DNA of 64,000 nucleotides from JAABVY01 sp964496505. GTDB lineage: Bacteria; Zixibacteria; MSB-5A5; JAABVY01. This document shows positions 54,082-61,652 of this stretch, piece by piece. The notes under the pieces are model-generated. The model was not told where the DNA came from. It was given only the letters and a program-made list of their open reading frames with translations, and did not search any database. The DNA is taken from assembly GCA_964496505.1 (NCBI GenBank), contig CAZBZV010000013.1, positions 1 to 64,000 of the forward strand. The letters run 5' to 3'. Position numbers and translations under genes: made by a program. The first letter of the stretch is position 1. Every line of letters starts with the position of its first letter.

Positions 54082-54975
54082 ATGCGTATTTTTATGACCG
54101 GAGGCAGCGGCTTTTTTGGAAGCAACCTAATTCCGAGTCTCCTGGAGGCGGGGCATAAGCCGGTATGTCTCATCCGCAAGGGCTCGGAGAAAAAGATTCG
54201 GGAATACCTCGATGATATCGAGGTCGTTTCCGGTGATATTACCAATATTTCATCATGGAAAGACCAGCTTAAGGATATAGATGCTTTCATAAATCTGATA
54301 GCGATAATCCGTGAATTTCCATCAAGAGGGATCACCTTCAAAAAACTGAATTTTGAAGCGACTAAATCTCTGGCCGACCTGGCCACGGATATTGGAGTGA
54401 AACGTTTCCTGCAGATGAGCGCGCTCATGGCCTCGCCCGAATCAAAGTCAGGATATCATCGAACCAAATATATGGCAGAGCAGTATCTGCAAAAGAGCGA
54501 ACTGGACTGGACGATTTATCGTCCGTCTTTTATAATCGGCAAGGGCAATGATTTTGTGGAGACTGTTACGAATCTAATGGATTCTGCCCCGTTTTTCCCG
54601 ATTATCGGAAGCGGTGAATACCGTATGCAGCCGGTCGATGTTGATAACGTCACCGCGGGATTCGTGCAGGCGCTTACTAACGACAAGACTATCGGAAAGA
54701 TCTATGAAATAGGCGGACCCGACCGTTTCAGCTACAACCGCATGATAGATCTGATTGCACAGGTGCGGGGAAAGAAAGCACGCAAGATACATCTGCCAGC
54801 TTTCATAATGAAGGGCGTTGCCGGATTGTTTGAATATTTCAAGTCCTTTCCCCTGACAAAGGGACAGATCAATATGCTCTTGGAAGAGAACTTTACGGAC
54901 TCCAGGGAGTACTTCGAGGACTTCGATATAAAACCGATCATCTTTGACGAGAGCATCAAAAAAGCTCTCTCATAA
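54082..54975 (+). CDS. NAD(P)-binding epimerase-like protein (NDUFA9/extended SDR group)
   Basis: About 297 residues. The N-terminal Rossmann motif is TGGSGFFGSNLIPSLLEAG. VSGDITNISSWKDQL, NLIAIIREF and HRTKYMAEQYL follow (Y replaced by H in the usual YxxxK, Lys kept), then YRPSFIIGKGNDF, typical of atypical extended SDRs related to complex I subunit NDUFA9 and quinone or lipid enzymes. Of three start codons in a row, the ATG at 54082 is best spaced from GGAG. It leads a set of four + strand genes (Bcp, Rieske, O-methyltransferase) and may be co-transcribed with them. Confidence 0.88.
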   Translation: MRIFMTGGSGFFGSNLIPSLLEAGHKPVCLIRKGSEKKIREYLDDIEVVSGDITNISSWKDQLKDIDAFINLIAIIREFPSRGITFKKLNFEATKSLADLATDIGVKRFLQMSALMASPESKSGYHRTKYMAEQYLQKSELDWTIYRPSFIIGKGNDFVETVTNLMDSAPFFPIIGSGEYRMQPVDVDNVTAGFVQALTNDKTIGKIYEIGGPDRFSYNRMIDLIAQVRGKKARKIHLPAFIMKGVAGLFEYFKSFPLTKGQINMLLEENFTDSREYFEDFDIKPIIFDESIKKALS

Positions 54976-54997
54976 TGAGAATAGAAAGGAAATAATC

Positions 54998-55450
54998 ATG
55001 GTAAAAGAGGGTAATAAGGCTCCGGCCTTTAATCTGGAATCGACCAGCGGCGATAAAATCGCTTTAAAGGATTTGGCAGGCAAAAAAGTTGTTTTGTACT
55101 TCTATCCCAAGGATGATACTCCGGGATGTGCCAAGGAGGCGCAGGCCTTCCGTGACGCTTTCAAAAAGATCAAGAATAAAGGCGCAGTGGTATTGGGTGT
55201 TTCGCCCGACAGTCGTGAATCACATGAGAAATTCACCGAGAAATACGAACTGCCATTCCCGCTTCTGGTGGATAAAGACCATAAGGTCGCCGAGAAATAC
55301 GGCGTCTGGGTAGAGAAGAATATGTATGGCAAGAAGAAATGGGGCATACAGCGAGCGACATTCGTAATCGATCCTGACTTAAAAGTTAAGAAGATATTTC
55401 CCAAGGTTAAGGTTGAAGGCCATGTTGACGAGGTCATGGCCGAGTTATGA
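54998..55450 (+). CDS. bcp: Bcp/PrxQ-type peroxiredoxin
   Basis: 150 residues. A thiol peroxidase with the peroxidatic Cys in YFYPKDDTPGCAKEAQAFRD. The resolving Cys that lies five residues later in many PrxQ proteins is absent (EAQ in place of EAC), so it probably works as a 1-Cys enzyme or uses a partner thiol. GVSPDSRESHEKF and the conserved Arg in GIQRATFVID are present. The start is the ATG at 54998 after AAAGGAAATAATC. An upstream in-frame ATG would overlap the epimerase gene. The next gene follows closely. Confidence 0.92.
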   Translation: MVKEGNKAPAFNLESTSGDKIALKDLAGKKVVLYFYPKDDTPGCAKEAQAFRDAFKKIKNKGAVVLGVSPDSRESHEKFTEKYELPFPLLVDKDHKVAEKYGVWVEKNMYGKKKWGIQRATFVIDPDLKVKKIFPKVKVEGHVDEVMAEL

Positions 55451-55470
55451 CAACTAAAGGAGATTTTGTA

Positions 55471-55776
55471 ATGGCCGAGTTTGTTGAAGTTTGTTCCGAA
55501 GCTGAAATTCCTCCGGGTACCGGTAAGATGTTCGAAATTGGCAGGGAAGAGGTCGGTGTTTTCAATATTGGCGGCACGTTCTATGCAATCGACAATCTCT
55601 GTCCGCATGAGGGCGGTCCGATGCATGAGGGGCCGGTCTCGGGCGAGATCGTGACCTGTCCGCTGCATGGATGGCGTACCAATGTTGTGACGGGCGAATC
55701 TCTGGAACTGCCGGGAGTGAAGGTGAACAAATTCGAGGTTAAAGTTGAAGATGGAAAGGTTTTTGTAAAGGCTTAG
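55471..55776 (+). CDS. Rieske-type [2Fe-2S] ferredoxin, second copy
   Basis: 101 residues. Cluster ligands are in LCPHEGGPM (Cys-x-His) and CPLHGWRTN (Cys-x-x-His). It is a soluble NirD/carbazole-dioxygenase-ferredoxin-like protein. The ATG at 55471 follows AAGGAG by 8 bases. An in-frame start at 55447 inside the bcp stop is less likely. It sits between a peroxiredoxin and a methyltransferase. It is distinct from the Rieske gene at 47912, with modest similarity. Confidence 0.88.
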   Translation: MAEFVEVCSEAEIPPGTGKMFEIGREEVGVFNIGGTFYAIDNLCPHEGGPMHEGPVSGEIVTCPLHGWRTNVVTGESLELPGVKVNKFEVKVEDGKVFVKA

Positions 55777-55779
55777 ACT

Positions 55780-56406
55780 ATGAATATACTCAATCCGAAG
55801 ATAAACGAATATATCGAAGGCGCTATTCCGGCCCGCAAGCCGCCCTTTGACGAGATGGAGGCGTATGCCAAAGAACACGGCTTTCCGATTATCGGCCCCC
55901 TGGTCGGCACACTTCTGAAGCAGATAACCCATTCGATTAAGGCCAAACGGATTTTCGAACTGGGCTCAGGTTACGGCTACTCGGCGGTCTGGATGGCTCA
56001 GGCGCTTCCCGAGGACGGAAAGGTCTATCTGACTGACCGCAAGGAAGAGAACAAGGAAATGGCGGTGCGCCATTTCGAAAAAGCTGGCCTTCTGGATAAG
56101 ATGGAATTCTTCGTGGGTGATGCGCTGGAGATATTCAAAAAGCATGACGGCCCGTTCGATATCATCCTGAATGATATTGATAAAACCGGTTATCCCGAGA
56201 CCATTCCGTTTGTCAAAGAGCGTCTGAAATCGGGCGGATATTTTATCACCGATAATGTTCTCTGGAGCGGACGGATTTTTGATGATGAACTTGAGGATTC
56301 CACCAAATCTATCCTCGAATTCACTAAGAAACTCTATGCCGACACCGACTTCATGACCTCGATAATTCCCCTTCGCGATGGTATCTCGGTCGCAGTGAAA
56401 TTATAG
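55780..56406 (+). CDS. O-methyltransferase (caffeoyl-CoA-type, class I SAM)
   Basis: 208 residues. The SAM-binding motif FELGSGYGYSAVWMAQALPE is followed by VYLTDRKEEN, DGPFDIILNDIDKTGYPET and YFITDNVLWSGRIFDD (metal-binding region), as in cation-dependent O-methyltransferases of family 3. The substrate is unknown. It lies 3 bases behind the Rieske gene and ends the four-gene unit, followed by a terminator. Confidence 0.9.
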   Translation: MNILNPKINEYIEGAIPARKPPFDEMEAYAKEHGFPIIGPLVGTLLKQITHSIKAKRIFELGSGYGYSAVWMAQALPEDGKVYLTDRKEENKEMAVRHFEKAGLLDKMEFFVGDALEIFKKHDGPFDIILNDIDKTGYPETIPFVKERLKSGGYFITDNVLWSGRIFDDELEDSTKSILEFTKKLYADTDFMTSIIPLRDGISVAVKL

Positions 56407-56429
56407 ATTTAATATCCCGCCATGGGTAC

Positions 56430-56461
56430 CCGCCACAAACAGAGTTTGTGGCGGCTTTTTT
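56430..56461 (+). terminator. Intrinsic terminator after the O-methyltransferase
   Basis: Perfect 11-bp stem CCGCCACAAAC (56430-56440) with GTTTGTGGCGG (56444-56454), loop AGA, then CTTTTTTG. It is 24 bases after the stop codon. Confidence 0.9.
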
Positions 56462-56538
56462 GTTAGTGGAGAGTTTATGATATACTGTGCCGCCGGGATC
56501 CCCATCCCGGCGAAGTGTTGATAAACTCTGATGGTGTA

Positions 56539-56651
56539 GCGTTGGGTCTTGATTCCGTCCCAGACAGAATTGTGACCCAACGCAAATGCATGCTATATAA
56601 TAAGGCGCAGGGTCACAACCCCCGATTCAATCGGGGGCCAAGACCCTGCGC
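56539..56651. repeat. Mirror pair of related cruciform-like palindromes
   Basis: Element 1 (56539-56583) has a 10-bp outer stem GCGTTGGGTC with GACCCAACGC. Element 2 (56605-56651) has GCGCAGGGTC with GACCCTGCGC and an inner perfect stem CCCCGATT with AATCGGGG. Read on the opposite strand, element 2 has the same plan as element 1: GCGnnGGGTCTTG, a central hairpin, then TTGTGACCCnnCGC. Two copies of one element thus face each other, 21 bases apart. The rest of 56462-57046 holds two smaller palindromes and no gene. Confidence 0.65.
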
Positions 56652-56769
56652 GACGAAAAAATATCTTTTTCAACAAGCCCCGGCGAATCGGGTGGCACGC
56701 CCAAATCCGTCAATTGCCGGATCGATGGACTGGTTTTTGGTACCAGTAATAAAATACATTGTTGGGTGC

Positions 56770-56827
56770 CCCAATCTTCAGATTGGGAGAATTGATTAAT
56801 ATATATCATCCCAAGCTAAAGCTTGGG
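56770..56827. repeat. Two short palindromes of the GGTGCCCCAA family
   Basis: CCCAATCT-TC-AGATTGGG (56770-56787), preceded by GGGTGC, and CCCAAGCT-AA-AGCTTGGG (56810-56827), followed by GCACCC, form an inverted pair. Both recur, with the same flank, at 59813-59868. Confidence 0.7.
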
Positions 56828-57046
56828 GCACCCGGGAACAGCTGTCCATTGTGCACGACATAAACCATCAATTCATATACAGCCTTCCCCCTCAAAGAAT
56901 CGGTTGACGGCAAAATAAAAAATCCTTATTTTAATCAGTCCGAAATCGATAAATTTTTCACAATTGCGGTTTATTCCAAATAAATCGTATATCCTTGAAA
57001 TGGCAGATTTTGCAAATTATTCTCTGATATAGATTAAGGAGTTTGT

Positions 57047-58741
57047 ATGGCTGACGAAGAACGTGAAGTATTTGAGTCTGATATACTGATAGTCGGGGCG
57101 GGTGTGGCCGGACTTTCCTGCGCATACCATCTGAAAAAACTTATAAATGACTACCAGGAAAAAAAGGCCGAGGAGGACAAGGACCTCTCCGAGACCATGA
57201 TTGTGGTTCTGGAAAAAGGCTCGCATGTGGGCGCGCATTGTTTATCCGGCGCGATTATGGATCCCAAAGGTATTGCCGAGCTTATGCCTGATTATATCGA
57301 GAAGGGCGCGCCTCTGGATAATGTTATCGAGGAAGATGCGCTCTACTACTTCCGTGAAAGCGGCCAGATCAAACCGCCGTATGCTCCGCCGGATATGCAC
57401 AACAAGGGCTTTCCGGCAATCTCGCTCAATAAATTCACCGCCTGGCTGGGCGAGCAGGTTGAGGCCGAGGAGGTCGATATCCTGACTGCCGCCGGCGGAC
57501 AGCATGTGCTTTACGACGATGACAAGGTGATTGGTGTCCGCACCGAGGACAAGGGCATCGATAAGAAGGGCGAGAAGAAGCCCAGCTACGAGCCCGGAAC
57601 CGATATTCAGGCCAAAATTACACTTTTCTCAGAGGGTACCCGCGGCAATTTGACCAAGACTCTGGTTAGCAAACTCGAATTACAAAAAGTTAATCAACAG
57701 GCCTATACCACAGGAGTAAAGGAGCTGTGGGAGATTCCCGAGGGACGTTTCGAGAAGCCGACAGCGTACCATACCTTCGGCCATCCGCTCGACTCGAAGA
57801 CATTCGGTGGCGGATTCATATATTCATTGAATAACAACCGTGTCTCACTCGGATTCGTGACAGGCCTGAACTACCGCAATCCGCTTACCGATCCGCACAA
57901 CATGTTCCAGAAGTACAAACAGCATCCGTTTGTGAAGAAGATTCTGGAAGGCGGCAAGATGATCCGTTACGGGGCCAAGACAATTCCCGACGGCGGCTAT
58001 TATTCCATGCCCAAAAATTACGGCGATGGTTTTATGATCGCGGGCGACTCGGGCGGATTTCTGAATCCTCGCAGGCTGAAGGGGATACATCTGGCGATCA
58101 AATCCGGCATGCTTGCGGCGGAGACCATGTTCGAGGCTTTGCTTGCCGATGATTTCTCGGAAAGCAAGCTCAAGATGTATGATGATAAGGTCGAGCATTC
58201 CTGGATCAAGGAAGAGCTCTGGCCGGTGCGAAATTTCCATCAGGCTTTCGAGAACGGTATCTACCGCGGCCTGTTCCATATCGGTATGCAGTTGATTTCC
58301 GACGGTTCGGGATTCAACGACCCCTGGAAGGTCGAGGAAGACCATAAGCACATGAAGAAGCTGAAGGAATATTTCGGCACTACCGATGTCGACCCGGACA
58401 GCCAGAAGACCAAGTTCGATAATGAGTTGACCTTCAATAAACTCGATGACACATATTATTCAGGCACCAAGCATGAGGAGGATCAGCCCTCGCATTTGGT
58501 AATTGCCGATACCGATATTTGCAACAATCGCTGCACGATCGAATACGGCAACCCCTGCCAGCATTTCTGTCCGACCTTCGTGTACGAGATGGAGGAGGAC
58601 GAAAAGACCGGTAAGAAGAAGCTGAAGCTGAATCCGTCAAACTGCGTGCATTGCAAAACCTGTGATATCGCCGACCCGTATGGCATAATCACCTGGGTAA
58701 TCCCGCAGGGCGGAGAAGGCCCCAACTACGACGATTTGTAG
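57047..58741 (+). CDS. Electron-transfer flavoprotein:quinone oxidoreductase
   Basis: 564 residues, FAD and [4Fe-4S] enzyme that passes electrons from reduced ETF to membrane quinone. The N-terminal FAD motif is ILIVGAGVAGLSCAYHL. EKGSHVGAHCLSGAIMDP and GYYSMPKNYGDGFMIAGDSG follow, with GFLNPRRLKGIHLAIKSGM. The C-terminal ferredoxin-like domain has NPCQHFCP and NCVHCKTCDIADP. Length and order match mitochondrial and bacterial ETF-QO. ETF subunit genes are not in the window. The ATG follows AAGGAG by about 6 bases. Confidence 0.94.
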   Translation: MADEEREVFESDILIVGAGVAGLSCAYHLKKLINDYQEKKAEEDKDLSETMIVVLEKGSHVGAHCLSGAIMDPKGIAELMPDYIEKGAPLDNVIEEDALYYFRESGQIKPPYAPPDMHNKGFPAISLNKFTAWLGEQVEAEEVDILTAAGGQHVLYDDDKVIGVRTEDKGIDKKGEKKPSYEPGTDIQAKITLFSEGTRGNLTKTLVSKLELQKVNQQAYTTGVKELWEIPEGRFEKPTAYHTFGHPLDSKTFGGGFIYSLNNNRVSLGFVTGLNYRNPLTDPHNMFQKYKQHPFVKKILEGGKMIRYGAKTIPDGGYYSMPKNYGDGFMIAGDSGGFLNPRRLKGIHLAIKSGMLAAETMFEALLADDFSESKLKMYDDKVEHSWIKEELWPVRNFHQAFENGIYRGLFHIGMQLISDGSGFNDPWKVEEDHKHMKKLKEYFGTTDVDPDSQKTKFDNELTFNKLDDTYYSGTKHEEDQPSHLVIADTDICNNRCTIEYGNPCQHFCPTFVYEMEEDEKTGKKKLKLNPSNCVHCKTCDIADPYGIITWVIPQGGEGPNYDDL

Positions 58742-58750
58742 AATTGGTGC

Positions 58751-58855
58751 CCCATCTCTTCAGAGATGGGACGATATTTTTCGTGCGCGGCGTATGTCCT
58801 CATGCGCCGCGGAAATATAATACTAGTACATTTGTATCCCACCTAATCAGGTGGG
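58751..58855. repeat. Cluster of three short palindromes after the ETF-QO gene
   Basis: CCCATCTC-TTCA-GAGATGGG (58751-58770, preceded by GGTG), CGCGGCGTATG with CATGCGCCGCG (about 58786-58812, one G-T mismatch), and CCCACCT-AATC-AGGTGGG (58838-58855). The first has the GGTGCCCCA-like flank of the family described for 56770-56827. Any of them could also act as a weak terminator for the gene upstream. Confidence 0.6.
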
Positions 58856-58959
58856 CGAAGAAAAATTCACCTGCTGTTTTGCTTTTCAAAATCAGACCTG
58901 GCAGGATGATCGAATAAACCCGCATTTTCATGTGGGGTACCAGTGAGCCAGACGGCCAA

Positions 58960-59448
58960 TCACCGTTCAGAATCAACAATTACTTGGCCCCTAGAGGTGA
59001 ATGAGACACCTTCTGTTGGCCACCTTCCTATCATGATCGACTCAACAATAGGCGGATTTGTACACTTCTCAGCACTCCATTCAACAATAAAATTTGCTCC
59101 TGAACCGCCACTTTCATCTTTCTCAGGTACCATATACATCATTGATTCTAATGGGCCTAATACAATCACAGTATCAATGTGTTCCACCATAAGTTTTCCC
59201 TTAGTTTCGTAGTAATCCACTTTTGTGATCATAATTTTATTATGTTCATCGATATTTCTGATACTCAGATTTATGTATAAGAGAAAGGGGCGGTCACTAT
59301 CGGAATAAGTTATATTTGAATATGCTGGAACATAAAGTCTTTGTCCGGTTGAAAGCTCAGGCTTATCACAATCCTCGGCAAATACAGCAATAGCGAAAAT
59401 AAGGTTTAAGACCACAATTTGAATTATTAAAATTTTGATTTTGCCCAT
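58960..59448 (-). CDS. DUF3124-family secreted protein
   Basis: 162 residues. Signal peptide KIKILIIQIVVLNLIFAIAV. The mature part shows LYVPAYSNITYSDSDRPFLL, LSIRNIDEHNKIMITKVDYY, SGGSGANFIVEWSAE and PPIVESIMIGRWPTEGVSFT, the order of motifs I know from DUF3124 proteins. The function is unknown. AAGGAGATATA precedes the ATG. It is the only gene on the minus strand between ETF-QO and the SDR gene. Confidence 0.85.
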   Translation of the reverse strand: MGKIKILIIQIVVLNLIFAIAVFAEDCDKPELSTGQRLYVPAYSNITYSDSDRPFLLYINLSIRNIDEHNKIMITKVDYYETKGKLMVEHIDTVIVLGPLESMMYMVPEKDESGGSGANFIVEWSAEKCTNPPIVESIMIGRWPTEGVSFTSRGQVIVDSER

Positions 59449-59975
59449 TATATCTCCTTTCAGCTGGAATTACTCCTTCCCAACCAGTTTTTCCATTAGT
59501 ATTAGATTCTACCAGTTGCGACTTTGGTTTTTTTGGAGCGCCCATCATTATTTTTTCTGAAAATATGTTAAAGATATTATAAGTGCAAGAACTTTCAATC
59601 TGTGGCAATCTGATTTGGATGAGAAAGCAAAATGCCATACCTGCAATGCAGCGCATCCGTACGAACAAGAATTGTGGGATAAGTCGATCATTCTGCTATG
59701 TTTGAACCATACATAAATTCACGGGATGGGCAACAATCCATATTTAATCGAAGTTGTCAAATCTCGTAGAGATTTGACCTACAGGTTTCAACTCTCATCA
59801 TTCCAGGGGTGCCCCAAGCTTTAGCTTGGGATGGTCGAAATCAATAAGAACCCAATCTGAAGATTGGGTCACCCAATTGCCGTATGCTCCACTCACCCCG
59901 CCATTCCCCTTGATTTATCACCGTATTTTTTGTTTATATAATAAAACATGTTTTTGATCCGAAAAGGAGGTCGTG
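59449..59975. repeat. Non-coding interval with three palindromes
   Basis: It holds GTCAAATCTC-GTA-GAGATTTGAC (59756-59778, then CTACAG), CCCAAGCT-TT-AGCTTGGG (59813-59830, preceded by GGGGTGC) and CCCAATCT-GA-AGATTGGG (59851-59868, followed by TCACCCA). Each belongs to a family also found at 56.8 kb or 61.6 kb. A 100-codon frame on the minus strand (59366-59668) overlaps the DUF3124 gene in another frame and is not convincing. Confidence 0.65.
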
Positions 59976-60725
59976 ATGGGTTTGAAGGATAGACTCGCAC
60001 TGGTAACCGGCGCCAGCCGTGGAATCGGCGCCGCCACCGCCAAGCTTCTGGCAGAGGCCGGGGCAAAAGTGATCGTCAATTATAATCAGAATAAAGAGGC
60101 GGCCGATATCGTGGTCGATAATATCATCTCCAATGGCGGCAAGGCAGTGGCGATTCAGGCGGATGCCAGAGACGAGAAACAGGTCGATGCTATGGTCAAG
60201 GTTGCGGTCGATGAGTTCGGGCCGATCGATATTCTGGTGCTTAACGCGGGTATGCCGGTGCCATATAAGATGTTCGTTGATCTCACCTATGAGGAATTCG
60301 AAACAAAGGTGATGGGGGAGATGCAGTGCTTTTTCTATCCCTTGAAAGCGGTGATACCCTCGATGATCGAGAACAAAAACGGCGATATAATTGGAATCTC
60401 AAGCGGCCTATCCCGCCGTCCCGGGCCGAACTTCAGCGCCCATACGACGGCTAAATCCGCGGTCGATGGTCTGATGAAATCAATTGCGCTCGAACTGGGC
60501 GAATTCAATATTCGTGCGAACACAATAGCGCCCGGCCTGACTATTACCGATGCCACCTCATGGATGCCCAAAGATAGTGTGGAGACAATTGCGAAGATGA
60601 CACCATTGCGTCGTGTGGGCATGCCCGAGGATATCGCAAGTGCTATTGTGGCACTGCTCTCGGATCAATTTGGATTTATCACCGGCGCATATATCCCTGT
60701 AAGCGGTGGTAGTTTAATGATATAG
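59976..60725 (+). CDS. SDR-family oxidoreductase with His in place of the catalytic Tyr
   Basis: 250 residues. The cofactor motif VTGASRGIGAATAKLL, LVLNAGMPVP and the Ser in IGISSGLS are canonical. The active-site segment reads AHTTAKSAVDGLMKSI, so the Lys is kept but the Tyr is a His. Several FabG-like SDRs share this change. The C-terminus (GFITGAYIPVSGGSLMI) is typical. The substrate is unknown. GGAGG lies 5 bases before the ATG at 59976 (a GTG one codon earlier is less likely). It is a single-gene unit ended by a terminator. Confidence 0.9.
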   Translation: MGLKDRLALVTGASRGIGAATAKLLAEAGAKVIVNYNQNKEAADIVVDNIISNGGKAVAIQADARDEKQVDAMVKVAVDEFGPIDILVLNAGMPVPYKMFVDLTYEEFETKVMGEMQCFFYPLKAVIPSMIENKNGDIIGISSGLSRRPGPNFSAHTTAKSAVDGLMKSIALELGEFNIRANTIAPGLTITDATSWMPKDSVETIAKMTPLRRVGMPEDIASAIVALLSDQFGFITGAYIPVSGGSLMI

Positions 60726-60746
60726 ATTGAATGAAATTAGCATAAT

Positions 60747-60785
60747 TGCCCTGCCCGGGCTATCAAAATTCGGGCAGGGCTTTTT
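60747..60785 (+). terminator. Intrinsic terminator after the SDR gene
   Basis: A 10-bp stem GCCCTGCCCG (60747-60756) with CGGGCAGGGC (60770-60779), 13-base loop, followed by TTTTTATT. Confidence 0.88.
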
Positions 60786-60877
60786 ATTAAGGAACAAGGT
60801 CCCATTTTTTTCGTTGCATTTTATATATACATCTTAGAGGCTTAACCAGTAAATTTATGTTTAAAAAGGAGGCATAA

Positions 60878-61531
60878 ATGTCTTTTGCTATAGGTAGAAA
60901 CCGCGCATTTTTGTTTTCCATTTTACTCGCTGGAGTTTTGCTGTGCATGCCCTCCGCATTCGCCCAGACGGTCCAGGTGACAATAGTAGATTTTGCATTC
61001 GATCCGGATAGTATCGAAATCGTAATCGGCACTACTGTTGAATGGACAAATCTTGGGGATGCTCCCCATACCACAACCGCAAATGACGGGACCTGGGATT
61101 CCGGCACTTTGTCCAACGGCGGCTCATTTTCCTTCACATTTAATGAGACCGGTGTGTACGATTACATCTGCACCATTCATCCTTCAATGGAGGGTGTAGT
61201 AGTAGTAACCATGCCCACCCCGGCTGAGGATGAAATCGATGCATCGGTTCCTGATGGATTCGAGTTATTTCCAAACTATCCTAATCCGTTCAATCCCGGC
61301 ACGAATATCAGTTACGCTCTGCCGAGCCAGTCCCATGTGAGGGTTGAGGTGTTCAACATACTGGGAGAGAAAGTGAAAACTCTTCAGGACGGCCTCCAGC
61401 CGGCCGGCAATTATACCGTAACCTGGGATAGTAAAGATTCGAAGGGTAATCCGGTATCAAGCGGGATATATTTCTATCGTGTTTCAACCGATGTTCATCG
61501 GGCCTGGGGCAAGATGATGCTGGTGCGGTAG
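60878..61531 (+). CDS. Exported cupredoxin with T9SS/FlgD-like C-terminal domain
   Basis: 217 residues. Signal peptide AFLFSILLAGVLLCMPSAFA. Residues ~30-115 form a plastocyanin/amicyanin-like copper domain with ligands in APHTTTAN (His), and in YDYICTIHPSMEG (Cys, His, Met). A C-terminal domain starts at FELFPNYPNPFNPGTNISY and continues with VRVEVFNILGEKV and SSGIYFYRV, the pattern of Por-secretion (T9SS type A) sorting or FlgD Ig-like domains common in the FCB group. It would carry electrons or copper outside the cell or on its surface. AAAGGAGG precedes the ATG. It is a single-gene unit. Confidence 0.88.
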   Translation: MSFAIGRNRAFLFSILLAGVLLCMPSAFAQTVQVTIVDFAFDPDSIEIVIGTTVEWTNLGDAPHTTTANDGTWDSGTLSNGGSFSFTFNETGVYDYICTIHPSMEGVVVVTMPTPAEDEIDASVPDGFELFPNYPNPFNPGTNISYALPSQSHVRVEVFNILGEKVKTLQDGLQPAGNYTVTWDSKDSKGNPVSSGIYFYRVSTDVHRAWGKMMLVR

Positions 61532-61548
61532 CGGTATTCTCATTGATT

Positions 61549-61579
61549 AAAAAAACGCCGACAAATAAATTTGTCGGCG
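61549..61579 (-). terminator. Hairpin terminator downstream of the lipoprotein gene
   Basis: CGCCGACAAAT with ATTTGTCGGCG, followed on the minus strand by GTTTTTTTAATC. It could end the lipoprotein operon that runs leftward. It also fits the hairpin-rich repeats of this region. Confidence 0.6.
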
Positions 61580-61604
61580 GCACCCACAGATTGAGATTCT
61601 GTAG

Positions 61605-61652
61605 GTCAAAAGTCTGTGACTTTTGACATGTCAAATCTCACAAAGATTTGAC
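61605..61652. repeat. Two GTCAAA palindromes reaching the lipoprotein stop
   Basis: GTCAAAAGTC-TGT-GACTTTTGAC (61605-61627) and GTCAAATCT-CACAA-AGATTTGAC (61630-61652, then CTATTTT). The second is nearly the same palindrome as at 59756-59778 and abuts the reconstructed stop codon of the lipoprotein gene. Confidence 0.7.

Noticed and set aside
59366..59668. A 100-codon minus-strand frame upstream of the DUF3124 gene
   Set aside because: It overlaps the DUF3124 start in another frame and has no coding features.
56539..59868. The palindromes as a CRISPR array
   Set aside because: The copies are unevenly spaced, in both orientations, differ in sequence and are separated by genes; there are no cas genes.
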